Source: Flagellimonas taeanensis (GTDB lineage Bacteria; Bacteroidota; Bacteroidia; Flavobacteriales; Flavobacteriaceae). Taken from it: a stretch of DNA of 64,000 bases. The translations under genes and the position numbers were made by a program. The notes below the pieces were generated by a model that had not been told where the DNA came from, made no database searches, and was given only the letters and a program-made list of their open reading frames with translations. This document shows positions 52,405 through 61,205 of this stretch, in pieces; position 1 is the first letter of the stretch, and each line of letters starts with the position of its first letter. The stretch spans positions 1 through 64,000 of the forward strand of contig NZ_QXFO01000006.1 of NCBI RefSeq assembly GCF_003584105.1, in the 5' to 3' direction.

Positions 52405-55257
52405 TTATTTGCTCAGATACATCTTTCTTCGCGAGTACAGGTTATAGAATTCATCATCCTTTAAGCTTTCGATGAATAGGATACTCTCCCCGGTACTTTT
52501 CATCTCCGGCCCTAGGTTTTTGTTCACGTTCGGGAACTTGTTGAAGGAGAATACCGGTTGTTTGATGGCGTATCCTTCCAACTGTGGATTGAACACGAAG
52601 TCCTTCACCTTTTTCTCGCCCAACATCACTTTGGTGGCATAGTTCACATAAGGCTCACCATAGGCCTTCGCTATGAAAGGAACGGTACGTGATGCCCTTG
52701 GGTTCGCCTCGATGATGTATACAATATCGTCTTTGATGGCAAACTGGATGTTGATCAACCCGACCGTGTTCAGGGCCAACGCTATCTTCTTCGTATGGTC
52801 CTTGATCTGTTGCATCACAAATTCCCCTAGGTTGAACGGTGGCAAAGTGGCATTGGAATCGCCCGAGTGTATCCCACAGGGTTCTATGTGCTCCATGATC
52901 CCAATGATATACACATCTTCCCCGTCGCAAATGGCATCGGCCTCTGCTTCTATCGCACCATCCAGATAATGGTCCAAAAGCAGTTTGTTGTTGGGTATCT
53001 TTCGCAACAAGTCCACCACATGGGCCTCCAGTTCTTCTTTGTTAATCACGATTTTCATCCCTTGTCCACCCAATACGTAGGATGGCCTTACCAACAGCGG
53101 GAAGTTCAGTTCATCGGCCAGTTCCAGAGCCTCGTCGGCAGTCTCGGCCACCCCGAACCTCGGATAAGGTATGTCGTTGTCTTTCAGTAAAGTGGAGAAA
53201 CTACCCCTGTCCTCTGCCAAATCCAAGGACTGGAAACTGGTTCCTATGATATTGATTCCGTATTTGTCCAGTTTCTCGGCCAATTTCAAGGCAGTCTGTC
53301 CGCCCAATTGCACAATCACCCCTTCGGGCTTTTCATGCAAGATGATGTCATAGATATGTTCCCAGAATACAGGCTCAAAATAGAGTTTGTCCGCCGTATC
53401 GAAATCCGTGGAAACCGTTTCAGGGTTACAGTTGATCATGATGGTCTCATACCCGCACTCGGCAGCAGCCAATACGCCATGGACGCAGCAGTAATCAAAC
53501 TCGATACCCTGTCCAATTCGGTTGGGTCCCGAACCGAGCACCACTACTTTCTTCTTATCGGTCACCACACTGTCGTTGGCCACATAACGATGGCCATCGG
53601 CTGTTTCGATTTCTTCTTCAAAAGTGGAATAGTAATAAGGGGTCACGGCCTTGAACTCCGCCGCACAGGTATCCACTAGCTTGTACACACGGTTGATTCC
53701 CAAATCCATGCGCTTGCTATGGACCTCGCTTTCCCAACAGTCTAGCATATGGGCTATCTGTCGATCGGCAAAACCTTTCTGCTTGGCTTCCAACAATAGG
53801 GCCTTGGGCAGGCTTTCTATGGTATATTTTGAAATCTCCATCTCCAAGAAATGGAGCTCTTCGTATTGCTTCAAGAACCACATGTCTATCTTGGTGATCT
53901 CGTGAATCCTCTTCAACGGAATACCCAACTGAATGGCATCATAGATCACAAATACCCTGTCCCAGCTGGGTACTCGGAGTTTCTCGATGATGGTGTCATA
54001 ATCTTTATAGCCTTTTCCATCGGCACCCAATCCATTTCGCTTGATTTCCAAAGATTGTGTGGCCTTGTGCAATGCTTCCTGGAACGAACGGCCAATTCCC
54101 ATCACCTCCCCTACGGATTTCATCTGGAGTCCCAAAGTCCTGTCCGATCCCTCAAACTTATCAAAGTTCCAACGGGGTATTTTTACGATCACATAATCCA
54201 AAGTGGGCTCGAACAAAGCGGAAGTGGATTTGGTGATTTGGTTGTCCAATTCGTCCAAGGTATAGCCAATGGCCAGCTTGGCGGCAATCTTTGCAATAGG
54301 GTAACCCGTAGCCTTGGAGGCCAATGCGGATGACCTTGACACCCTTGGGTTGATCTCGATGGCGATAATGTCTTCTTTCTCGTCCGGACTAACGGCAAAC
54401 TGCACGTTACATCCTCCTGCAAAATCCCCGATACTGCGCATCATGTGGATGGCCATGTCCCGCATCCGTTGGAACGTCCTGTCCGAAAGGGTCATTGCCG
54501 GGGCCACGGTGATGGAGTCCCCTGTGTGGATGCCCATCGGGTCCATATTTTCAATGGTACAGATGATGACCACATTGTCATTCTTGTCGCGCAACAACTC
54601 CAATTCGTATTCCTTCCACCCCATAAGGGCCTTATCGATCATCACCTCGTGGATGGGCGATACTTCGAGACCATGGCTCAACATATCATCAAAATCCTCT
54701 GGATCATAGACAATACCTGCCCCAGCACCTCCTAAGGTAAACGAAGCCCTGATCACCAAGGGAAAACCGAACTCTTGGGCAATTTCCTTTCCTTTCAGAA
54801 AAGAGGTCGCAGAGGCCTGGGGAGGCATGCCCACCCCGATCTTGAGCATCAGTTCCCTAAATTTTTCACGGTCTTCGGTGATGTTGATGGCATCGATATC
54901 CACCCCGATGATCTCTACGTCAAAATCCTTCCAGATGCCTTTTTGGTCGGCCTCGATGCATAGGTTCAATGCGGTCTGTCCGCCCATGGTGGGCAGAACG
55001 GCGTCCACATTGGGGTGTTTTTTTAAAATCTCAACGATTGATTTGGTGGTCAGGGGTTTTAGGTACACATGGTCCGCCATGGTGGGGTCGGTCATGATCG
55101 TAGCGGGGTTGCTATTGATCAGAATGGTCTCGATACCATCTTCACGAAGCGACCTAAGTGCTTGGGAACCAGAATAATCAAACTCACATGCCTGACCAAT
55201 GATGATAGGGCCAGAACCAATAATCAAAATGGATTTTAAATCTTTTCTTTTGGGCAT
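52405..55257 (-). CDS. carB: Carbamoyl-phosphate synthase large subunit, without the C-terminal allosteric domain
   Basis: Makes carbamoyl phosphate from bicarbonate, ammonia and two ATP for pyrimidine and arginine synthesis. 950 residues: two synthetase halves, the first opening SGPIIIGQACEFDYSGSQAL and the second SGPNRIGQGIEFDYCCVHG, with ATP-grasp elements such as MGIHTGDSITVAPA and EINPRVSRSSALASKATGYP, joined by an oligomerisation linker. It ends shortly after LGPEMKSTGESIL, where E. coli CarB (about 1073 residues) continues with about 130 residues of MGS-like allosteric domain. No carA is in the window. It is 95 bases from rpmH on the same strand. Confidence 0.96.
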   Translation of the reverse strand: MPKRKDLKSILIIGSGPIIIGQACEFDYSGSQALRSLREDGIETILINSNPATIMTDPTMADHVYLKPLTTKSIVEILKKHPNVDAVLPTMGGQTALNLCIEADQKGIWKDFDVEIIGVDIDAINITEDREKFRELMLKIGVGMPPQASATSFLKGKEIAQEFGFPLVIRASFTLGGAGAGIVYDPEDFDDMLSHGLEVSPIHEVMIDKALMGWKEYELELLRDKNDNVVIICTIENMDPMGIHTGDSITVAPAMTLSDRTFQRMRDMAIHMMRSIGDFAGGCNVQFAVSPDEKEDIIAIEINPRVSRSSALASKATGYPIAKIAAKLAIGYTLDELDNQITKSTSALFEPTLDYVIVKIPRWNFDKFEGSDRTLGLQMKSVGEVMGIGRSFQEALHKATQSLEIKRNGLGADGKGYKDYDTIIEKLRVPSWDRVFVIYDAIQLGIPLKRIHEITKIDMWFLKQYEELHFLEMEISKYTIESLPKALLLEAKQKGFADRQIAHMLDCWESEVHSKRMDLGINRVYKLVDTCAAEFKAVTPYYYSTFEEEIETADGHRYVANDSVVTDKKKVVVLGSGPNRIGQGIEFDYCCVHGVLAAAECGYETIMINCNPETVSTDFDTADKLYFEPVFWEHIYDIILHEKPEGVIVQLGGQTALKLAEKLDKYGINIIGTSFQSLDLAEDRGSFSTLLKDNDIPYPRFGVAETADEALELADELNFPLLVRPSYVLGGQGMKIVINKEELEAHVVDLLRKIPNNKLLLDHYLDGAIEAEADAICDGEDVYIIGIMEHIEPCGIHSGDSNATLPPFNLGEFVMQQIKDHTKKIALALNTVGLINIQFAIKDDIVYIIEANPRASRTVPFIAKAYGEPYVNYATKVMLGEKKVKDFVFNPQLEGYAIKQPVFSFNKFPNVNKNLGPEMKSTGESILFIESLKDDEFYNLYSRRKMYLSK

Positions 55258-55293
55258 TTTTGTAGGGTTATTGCTTGTTTTTTGCTTTCAGGT

Positions 55294-55330
55294 CAAAAAA
55301 AAGGTGTTACCTAGAAAAGTAACACCTTTA
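55294..55330 (-). terminator. Terminator between rpmH and carB
   Basis: AAAGGTGTTAC (55300-55310) pairs perfectly with GTAACACCTTT (55319-55329) around CTAGAAAA. On the minus strand the hairpin is followed by eight Ts. It lies just downstream of rpmH and only 37 bases before the carB start. Confidence 0.9.
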
Positions 55331-55352
55331 ATTTAAATCTGAAATGCTATCA

Positions 55353-55511
55353 TTATTTTTTATGTCTTGGCTCAGAGGAAACAGTTAATCTCTTTCTTCC
55401 TTTGGCTCTTCTTCTCGCAAGAACTTTTCTACCATTGGCAGTCGCCATGCGCTCCCTAAAACCATGCTTGTTTCTTCTCTTCCTTTTTGACGGCTGATAC
55501 GTTCTTTTCAT
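55353..55511 (-). CDS. rpmH: 50S ribosomal protein bL34
   Basis: 52 residues, highly basic: [20 protein letters not shown] at the start and the conserved [17 protein letters not shown] near the end. It binds 23S rRNA in the large subunit. The TATATTTG promoter is upstream at 55570 and a strong terminator is downstream. It is not next to dnaA or rnpA, unlike many bacteria. Confidence 0.97.
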   Translation of the reverse strand: MKRTYQPSKRKRRNKHGFRERMATANGRKVLARRRAKGRKRLTVSSEPRHKK

Positions 55512-55569
55512 TTCGGAACTTTTTATGGATTTTGTTCGTGGGAAATGTTTTCCCGAAAAATTCTGGGCG

Positions 55570-55599
55570 CAAATATACGAAGACTTTTTACTTTGACAA
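55570..55599 (-). promoter_or_regulatory. Consensus promoter of rpmH
   Basis: On the minus strand TTG (plus 55597-55599) is separated by 19 bases from TATATTTG (plus 55570-55577), an exact Bacteroidota -33/-7 pair 58 bases before the ATG. It lies in the divergent gap to the TPR gene. Confidence 0.8.
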
Positions 55600-55632
55600 G
55601 TCCCAAAAGAAAATATTTAAATTTGTTTTTGT

Positions 55633-55640
55633 TACTTTTG
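55633..55640 (+). promoter_or_regulatory. TAnnTTTG promoter element for the TPR gene
   Basis: TACTTTTG, followed by CGACC, 35 bases before ATG 55676. It supports that ATG as the start, because longer frames would begin upstream of the promoter. Confidence 0.6.
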
Positions 55641-55675
55641 CGACCTCTAAAACATTCGGAAAAATCTCCTACTCT

Positions 55676-56191
55676 ATGTTCAACAAAAATATCAAACTCG
55701 TTATCGCAGGTCTTATCATTGCTTATGCCGTGTACCAGTTCGTGGAGGGCAACATCGGCAATGGCATAGCCCTTATCCTGTTCTCCCTAGTGTTCATTTT
55801 CCTGTACTTTAGGAACGAGTTTATCCTCTTGGCCTTTCTGCGGATGCGCAAACAGGACTTGGAGGGCACCCAAAAATGGCTGGACAAGATCAAGAACCCT
55901 GAGGGAGCTCTCATTAAAAAACAACAGGGCTACTTCAATTACCTGCACGGAATCATCTATTCCCAAAAGAACCTGACCCAGGCCGAAAAATACTTCAAAA
56001 AGGCCTTAAAACTGGGACTTACCATGGATTATGATGTGGCCATGGCCAAATTGAGCCTTGCAGGGATTGCCATGCAGAAACGCAGAAAGCGTGAAGCCAC
56101 CCAATTGTTGCAAGAGGCCAAAAAACTGGACAAGAACAACATGCTGACCGAGCAGATCAAGATGATGCAGCAGCAGATGAAGAAAATCTAG
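55676..56191 (+). CDS. Membrane protein with TPR-like helices
   Basis: 171 residues from ATG 55676 (MFNKNIKLVIAGLIIAYAVY). Two N-terminal transmembrane helices (about 7-23 and 31-46) precede a soluble region with tetratricopeptide-like pairs: YFNYLHGIIYSQKNLTQAEK and YFKKALKLGLTMDYDVAMAK. It probably binds a partner protein on the cytoplasmic side; none is known. An upstream in-frame extension is rejected because it crosses the promoter and looks non-coding. Confidence 0.85.
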   Translation: MFNKNIKLVIAGLIIAYAVYQFVEGNIGNGIALILFSLVFIFLYFRNEFILLAFLRMRKQDLEGTQKWLDKIKNPEGALIKKQQGYFNYLHGIIYSQKNLTQAEKYFKKALKLGLTMDYDVAMAKLSLAGIAMQKRRKREATQLLQEAKKLDKNNMLTEQIKMMQQQMKKI

Positions 56192-56241
56192 AAATAAAAT
56201 TTCTTTTTACATTACCCAAATTACAAAATCCAAATACAGGG

Positions 56242-56469
56242 TCAGTTTCTTTGGAATTTACCATTGAGCTTCTTTTGGGCGTTATCAAAAGGACAATTGT
56301 TCTTCCATAGCCTATCCATCAATTCAGATACTACGTTTACTGGGAGTGGAATTTTATTTTTTTTCTCGCTAACTTCACCTATCCTTGGATATAATTCATT
56401 AAAACGAATCATATCCTTATAGATTAAGCCAACCTCCGAAATCCAGTGCTTTAATCTACCTCCCCGCAC
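56242..56469 (-). CDS. Doubtful small open frame after the lytic transglycosylase
   Basis: 75 residues (or 56 from a downstream ATG at 56412). It overlaps the transglycosylase end by 14 bases on the same strand. The text (MIRFNELYPRIGEV, ELMDRLWKNN) is AT-rich and of no known family. It could be a small gene or the remnant of a longer one; the region is otherwise empty. Confidence 0.3.
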   Translation of the reverse strand: MRGGRLKHWISEVGLIYKDMIRFNELYPRIGEVSEKKNKIPLPVNVVSELMDRLWKNNCPFDNAQKKLNGKFQRN

Positions 56470-57421
56470 TCGATGTGCGATAATATCCCTTGTTCGGGAT
56501 CTCGATCACATACTTTTTTCGGGAGCTGTTGTTCAAATGGGGCTCGCGCAACCAAGGGTTGTGCCTCTTCAGCACCTTATAGTTGATCTCGTAGAGCTGG
56601 GCAAAGTCGGCCCAACTGGACACGGCCGTGTCCACTTCCACGGTAAAAGTGGGCACTTTGGTATATAGATCTTCTTCCTCCACCAAAAAGCCATACTTTC
56701 CGGGGTTGGCAATGATTTCCTTGATAGCCATGATACGGAACACGTAGCGGCCGGTCTCCTCGCCCAACAACAGGTCGTAGTAATCCCCGGCCTTCTGGAT
56801 GCCCATAAACCGTTGGATGCCTGCAGGACCTGCATTATAGGCTGCTGCGGTCAGTGTCCAACTGCCAAATCGCTCCTTCCACTTCTTCAGATAGTCACAG
56901 GCCACCTGGGTAGATTTCTCGACATGGTAGCGCTCGTCCACATTATCGTTCACCTCGAGGCCATATTCCCTTCCGGTATCCTTCATGATCTGCCAAAAAC
57001 CGGTCGCCCCCGCAGGTGACACCACGTTTTGAAGACCACTCTCGGCCACGGCCAAGTATTTGAAATCGTCCGGGATACCGTTCTTTTTCAAAATGGGCTC
57101 TATGATGGGGAAATACTTGTTGGCGCGTTTCATCAGCAACAGAGCGTTGGACTGCCAGTAGGTGTTCACCAAAAACTCCCGATCTACGCGCTCCATGATC
57201 TCCGGGTCGTCCAGCGGAACGGCTTCCCCTGCGAAATTAAGGTCTTCGGGAATCTCGATGGCACTGATCTTATAGCCCTGGGCCACATTCTTGTCGTTTT
57301 CCACCACTGTTTCAGGAGCTTTTTCCTCAACAGGTTCCGGGGTCGACTGCACCGCAAAAATGAAGGTGCCGGTCACCGCGATCAATCCAATAAATGCCAA
57401 TATGTTCTTCAAGTGTTTCAT
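56456..57421 (-). CDS. Lytic transglycosylase (MltD/SLT-like)
   Basis: About 321 residues with an N-terminal membrane anchor (LKNILAFIGLIAVTGTFIF). The SLT goose-type lysozyme domain is clear: the catalytic Glu in LAVAESGLQNVVSPAGATGF, FWQIMKDTG, and AAAYNAGPAGIQ. It cleaves peptidoglycan glycosidic bonds to 1,6-anhydro ends in the periplasm. A C-terminal region (about 270-310) resembles a LysM-type motif (LYEINYKVLKRHNPWL). Start set at 57421; ATG 57427 is also possible. Confidence 0.92.
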   Translation of the reverse strand: MKHLKNILAFIGLIAVTGTFIFAVQSTPEPVEEKAPETVVENDKNVAQGYKISAIEIPEDLNFAGEAVPLDDPEIMERVDREFLVNTYWQSNALLLMKRANKYFPIIEPILKKNGIPDDFKYLAVAESGLQNVVSPAGATGFWQIMKDTGREYGLEVNDNVDERYHVEKSTQVACDYLKKWKERFGSWTLTAAAYNAGPAGIQRFMGIQKAGDYYDLLLGEETGRYVFRIMAIKEIIANPGKYGFLVEEEDLYTKVPTFTVEVDTAVSSWADFAQLYEINYKVLKRHNPWLREPHLNNSSRKKYVIEIPNKGYYRTSSAGR

Positions 57422-57467
57422 AGCCAAATTTTTTATAGGGTACTGTAAAGATACTATATAGACGCCC

Positions 57468-58130
57468 TTATCCTAAAATTATTGTGGGGAGATTTTCATT
57501 GAACCACCTTGCCCGGTGTATGATCATGGTGTGGGTGCCGTTCTTCACCACAATGCATTGTTTGATGTTGGCCACGGGAAAAACCGTGTCCTTTTCCCCT
57601 TGGATGTGCACCACGTTCGGAGGCGGTACGGTCTGGTTCCAGTTCACGATCTGGTCAATGGACCAATCGATGTACTGCTTGTCCCGGACGGAAAGGTATT
57701 TTTCATACAGGTGCAAACGCTTGGTCACCGTTTCGCCAAAGGCATATTTGGCCAAAAGCTCCACATTGGTCACCAATCCCGTCGGGAGTAGTTTATGCAC
57801 CTTGGTGTACTTGGCAAAGAGCATCCGCTTGGGAAGTTCCGACCTGCTTTTTACCGAAGAGACCACGATTACCTTTTTGGGTTTGATGAACTTGGCCATC
57901 TCCTGCACCAGCATTCCCCCGAAGGAAACCCCTAGCAATACGGGGTTTTCATGTGCTATGCGAGTACACATTTGCTTAGCATAGGCTTCCAGGGACATGC
58001 CTTTTTCCGGGATGGTCCAATCCAACAAATGGACCTCAAAAGTTTCGGAAGAAAGATGGATGCCCTCAAAAATAGATGGTGCGGCAGCCATTCCTGGCAT
58101 TAGGTACACATGGGTTTTAGTATCGGGCAT
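57468..58130 (-). CDS. Alpha/beta hydrolase
   Basis: 220 residues, cytoplasmic by lack of a signal. The fold is seen in VYLMPGMAAAPSIFEG, the nucleophile elbow GVSFGG near residue 68, the GEKDTVFP acid segment and the His in GTHTMIIHR near residue 203. Possible esterase or thioesterase; the substrate is unknown. It is 46 bases from the transglycosylase gene on the same strand. Confidence 0.85.
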   Translation of the reverse strand: MPDTKTHVYLMPGMAAAPSIFEGIHLSSETFEVHLLDWTIPEKGMSLEAYAKQMCTRIAHENPVLLGVSFGGMLVQEMAKFIKPKKVIVVSSVKSRSELPKRMLFAKYTKVHKLLPTGLVTNVELLAKYAFGETVTKRLHLYEKYLSVRDKQYIDWSIDQIVNWNQTVPPPNVVHIQGEKDTVFPVANIKQCIVVKNGTHTMIIHRARWFNENLPTIILG

Positions 58131-58293
58131 ATTTCATCAAAGATCGTCAACCACTAGGAAATTAACAATTTTTTGACTAATTTTGTATCCCTTTTGCAGC
58201 TGACCCCACCTAATGAACTATATTTTTAAGGGGATTGTTAGAATTATCTTTTGGATGATCTAAATCTTACAGAGTCATTAAAAACAGTACTAT

Positions 58294-58587
58294 ATGACAG
58301 AAATGGAAATTAACGACAATAGTTTCTTGCGCCAGTTTGAAGCTAGGGTCAATGGGCATTTAGCCAAAATTGAATACTCTTCCCAGGAGCGCAAGGTGTT
58401 TTTGACCAAGTTGGTGATTCCTGAGGAAATTGACCAAGAGGGGTTCAAAGAGGACTTCATCAAAGCCGTTCTGCACCAAATCCAGGAAAAAAACCTTAGG
58501 GTGGTACCGACCAGCCCGCACATTGCAGGTTTTTTGAGAAAGAACAGACAGTACAAGGAAATGTTGCCCGTGGGAATCCGCATCTGA
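58294..58587 (+). CDS. Small GNAT-like (YjdJ-type) N-acetyltransferase family protein
   Basis: 97 residues. The pattern RQFEARVNGHLAKIEYSSQE near the N-terminus and VPTSPHIAGFLRKNRQYKEM at the C-terminus matches the small Gcn5-related family in which strand and helix order is reduced. Start 58294 or the second ATG 58303. The usual acetyl-CoA loop (R/Q-x-x-G-x-G/A) is not seen clearly, so enzyme activity is uncertain. It is flanked by a terminator shared with mtaB. Confidence 0.7.
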   Translation: MTEMEINDNSFLRQFEARVNGHLAKIEYSSQERKVFLTKLVIPEEIDQEGFKEDFIKAVLHQIQEKNLRVVPTSPHIAGFLRKNRQYKEMLPVGIRI

Positions 58588-58610
58588 TACCCACCAACAT
58601 TCAAGAAAAT

Positions 58611-58640
58611 TAAAGCCCTCCCTTCCGGAAGGCTTTTTTT
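58611..58640. terminator. Bidirectional terminator between the GNAT-like gene and mtaB
   Basis: AAAGCC (58612-58617) pairs with GGCTTT (58630-58635), with a GC-rich CTCCCTTCCGGAA loop and TTTTTTT after. The mtaB stop is at its edge. Confidence 0.75.
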
Positions 58641-59967
58641 ATGCCAAAATGGTATCGGTGACAAACTCGAAGCGCACCAGACCATCCTCGTCAATTGAGG
58701 TCAGCTCCACTTGGTGTAAAGTGTTCACAAGTTCAGGGTTCCAAGGTGCCTTTACCTTCACGTAGTTTTCTGTAAACCCATGGATGTAGCCCAATTTGTT
58801 TTCCCCTTCGAACAAAACGGTACGCACACTGCCCAATTGGCTCTCGTAAAAAGCCCTTCTTTTTTTAACGGATAAGCCACGAAGCATTTTGCTGCGCTTA
58901 TTCCGCACATTCATGGGCACCACGTCGCCCATCTCGGCCGCAACGGTATTGTCCCGTTCCGAATAGGTGAACACGTGGAGATAGGAGATATCCAGTTCGT
59001 TCAGGAAATGGTAGGTCTCTAGGAAATGCTCGTCAGTCTCCCCAGGAAAGCCCACAATCACATCCACTCCGATACAAGCATGGGGCATCGCTTTTTTGAT
59101 ACGCTTCACCCGATCCACATACAGGTTGGAGAGATACCTCCTTCGCATCAACCGTAAAATAGTATCGCTACCGCTTTGCAGGGGCACGTGGAAATGGGGG
59201 ACAAAGGAATTGCTCTGCGCCACAAAATCGATGGTCTCGTTCTTCAACAAGTTGGGCTCTATGGACGATATGCGCAGGCGATGGATGCCTTCAATTTGAT
59301 CCAGGGCCTTCACAAGGTCCAAAAACGTATGCTCGTGACGCTTATTGCCAAACTCTCCCTTCCCATAATCCCCGATGTTCACCCCGGTCAGCACAATTTC
59401 CTTGATGTCCTGCGCAGCAATCTCACGGGCATTGTGCAGCACGTTCTCCAAGGAATCGCTTCGCGAGATGCCACGGGCCAAGGGAATAGTGCAATACGTG
59501 CACTTGTAATCACAACCATCCTGTACCTTTAAGAAAGCACGCGTACGGTCCCCGATGGCGTAACTGCCCACATAAAAATCCGCTTCTTCGATCTCGCAGG
59601 AATGTACCTCGCCTTTATCATTCTTGGTGAGATCGTTCAAATAATCGGTAATCTTGAACTTCTCGGTGGCACCCAATACCAGATCCACCCCGTCCACTGC
59701 AGCCAGTTCTTCGGGCTTGAGCTGCGCATAGCAACCCACAGCGGCCACAAAGGCCTCCGGGTTGGCTTTTTGCGCCTGTTTCACAATGGTCTTGAAACGC
59801 TTGTCGGCATTCTCGGTCACCGAACAGGTATTGATCACATACACATCGGCCCGCTCGGAAAAGTCCACACGCTCAAAGTCCTCCTTTTCAAAACTCCGCG
59901 CTATGGTGGAAGTTTCGGAGAAATTGAGCTTGCAGCCGAGTGTGTAAAATGCAACCTTTTTGTTCAT
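58639..59967 (-). CDS. mtaB: tRNA t6A37 methylthiotransferase MtaB
   Basis: A radical-SAM enzyme converting t6A37 to ms2t6A37 in tRNA. 442 residues from ATG 59967 (MNKKVAFYTLGCKLNFSE). The MTTase domain has the three-Cys cluster site (GCKLN, NTCSV, VGCYAQ), the radical-SAM domain has CDYKCTYC, and a C-terminal TRAM-like segment follows. MiaB and RimO are excluded by the GCKLNFSE opening and length. A TATCTTTG promoter lies 24 bases upstream on the same strand. Confidence 0.94.
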   Translation of the reverse strand: MNKKVAFYTLGCKLNFSETSTIARSFEKEDFERVDFSERADVYVINTCSVTENADKRFKTIVKQAQKANPEAFVAAVGCYAQLKPEELAAVDGVDLVLGATEKFKITDYLNDLTKNDKGEVHSCEIEEADFYVGSYAIGDRTRAFLKVQDGCDYKCTYCTIPLARGISRSDSLENVLHNAREIAAQDIKEIVLTGVNIGDYGKGEFGNKRHEHTFLDLVKALDQIEGIHRLRISSIEPNLLKNETIDFVAQSNSFVPHFHVPLQSGSDTILRLMRRRYLSNLYVDRVKRIKKAMPHACIGVDVIVGFPGETDEHFLETYHFLNELDISYLHVFTYSERDNTVAAEMGDVVPMNVRNKRSKMLRGLSVKKRRAFYESQLGSVRTVLFEGENKLGYIHGFTENYVKVKAPWNPELVNTLHQVELTSIDEDGLVRFEFVTDTILA

Positions 59968-59990
59968 CTGCCCATCTGACTTTAGGGCCG

Positions 59991-59998
59991 CAAAGATA
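59991..59998 (-). promoter_or_regulatory. TAnnTTTG promoter element for mtaB
   Basis: TATCTTTG on the minus strand, 24 bases upstream of the mtaB ATG. It argues for the start at 59967 rather than an upstream codon. Confidence 0.6.
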
Positions 59999-60153
59999 AT
60001 GATTTGTTGGAAGTTATGGGAATAGCTTTGCAATTGAAATAGCAACCTTGGTTTGGCAAAACAAAGTTGCCAACCTGCCCAAAATAAGATAGGTGAACTT
60101 TTGAACAAAGTAACAAGGGACGTTTGAACAAAACCGTCTGCCGATTTCACTTC

Positions 60154-60161
60154 TAGTTTTG
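60154..60161 (+). promoter_or_regulatory. TAnnTTTG promoter element for the SDR gene
   Basis: TAGTTTTG, 20 bases before the SDR ATG at 60182. Confidence 0.55.
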
Positions 60162-60181
60162 CTCCATAAAAACAAATCAAA

Positions 60182-61177
60182 ATGGAACAGCACAATTATC
60201 AAGGCGCATTGCAAAACCCCATTGGTTCGGGATTCAACGCAGCATCAACCACAGACGAAGTGATCCAAGGAATTGACCTTACCGGTAAAGTAGCCATCGT
60301 GACAGGCGGTAACACGGGCATCGGTCTGGAAACCACCAAAATGTTGGCGAACGCAGGGGCGACCGTAATCGTTCCTGCAAGGGACATCGAAAAGGCCAAG
60401 GCCAACCTGCAAGGGATGGCCAATGTTGAATTGGAAGCCATGGATTTGATGGATTCCAAATCCATAGATGCCTTTTCCGAAAAATTTCTGACATCGGGCA
60501 GACCGCTACACTTGCTCATCAACAATGCGGGCATTATGTGGGTACCGTTGCGCAGGGACGACCGTGGTATGGAATCCCAATTGGTAACCAACTATCTGGC
60601 ACAATTTCAACTCACCGCCAGACTATGGCCTGCCCTGAAAATGGCACATGGTGCACGAGTGGTCAATGTTTCTTCATACGGCCACCAATTTGCCCCATTC
60701 CATTTTGAAGACCCTAATTTTTTGAAACGGGACTACGAAACTTTGCAGGCGTACGGACAGTCCAAAACAGCGGTGAACCTATTTTCCCTTGAATTGGACA
60801 ACAGGGCCAAGGCATTCAACGTGAGGTCCTATTCGTTACATCCCGGGTCCATAGGCGGAACAGAGTTGGCTAGGGAAGCATCGCTGGAACTGTTCCAACA
60901 AATGGGTTTCTGTGATGACGAAGGCACTATTTTACCCGAAGTGGCTGCATCTCTGAAAACCATTCCGCAAGGAGCAGCCACAACAGTGTGGTGTGCCACT
61001 AGTCCAATGCTCCATAACTTGGGAGGGGTGTACTGCGAAGATGTCGATATTGCGGCACTGTCCACCGATGCATCCATATCGAGTGGTGTAAATCCTTATT
61101 CTTTGGACCAAACGTTTGCAAAAAAACTGTGGAACTTGAGTGAAGAACTCATCGGGATACGATTTCCCATCCATTGA
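60182..61177 (+). CDS. Short-chain dehydrogenase/reductase (retinol-dehydrogenase-like)
   Basis: 331 residues, SDR fold: nucleotide-binding TGGNTGIGLE at about 40-49, NNAGIMW, catalytic Ser in VVNVSSYGHQ and Tyr/Lys in YGQSK, with a PGSIGGTELARE loop. NAD(P)-dependent oxidation or reduction of a small hydroxyl or carbonyl compound is expected; the substrate is unknown. It is the first gene of a run with two AraC-type regulators and YceI. Confidence 0.92.
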   Translation: MEQHNYQGALQNPIGSGFNAASTTDEVIQGIDLTGKVAIVTGGNTGIGLETTKMLANAGATVIVPARDIEKAKANLQGMANVELEAMDLMDSKSIDAFSEKFLTSGRPLHLLINNAGIMWVPLRRDDRGMESQLVTNYLAQFQLTARLWPALKMAHGARVVNVSSYGHQFAPFHFEDPNFLKRDYETLQAYGQSKTAVNLFSLELDNRAKAFNVRSYSLHPGSIGGTELAREASLELFQQMGFCDDEGTILPEVAASLKTIPQGAATTVWCATSPMLHNLGGVYCEDVDIAALSTDASISSGVNPYSLDQTFAKKLWNLSEELIGIRFPIH

Positions 61178-61205
61178 TATTACTACCTTTACACTACACA
61201 AGCCT

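Noticed and set aside
55487..55675. N-terminal extension of the TPR protein
   Set aside because: It would start upstream of the TACTTTTG promoter and overlap the divergent rpmH promoter; the residues look non-coding.
60015..60195. N-terminal extension of MtaB
   Set aside because: The TATCTTTG promoter lies inside the extension and the family start MNKKVAFYTLGCKLN fits 59967.
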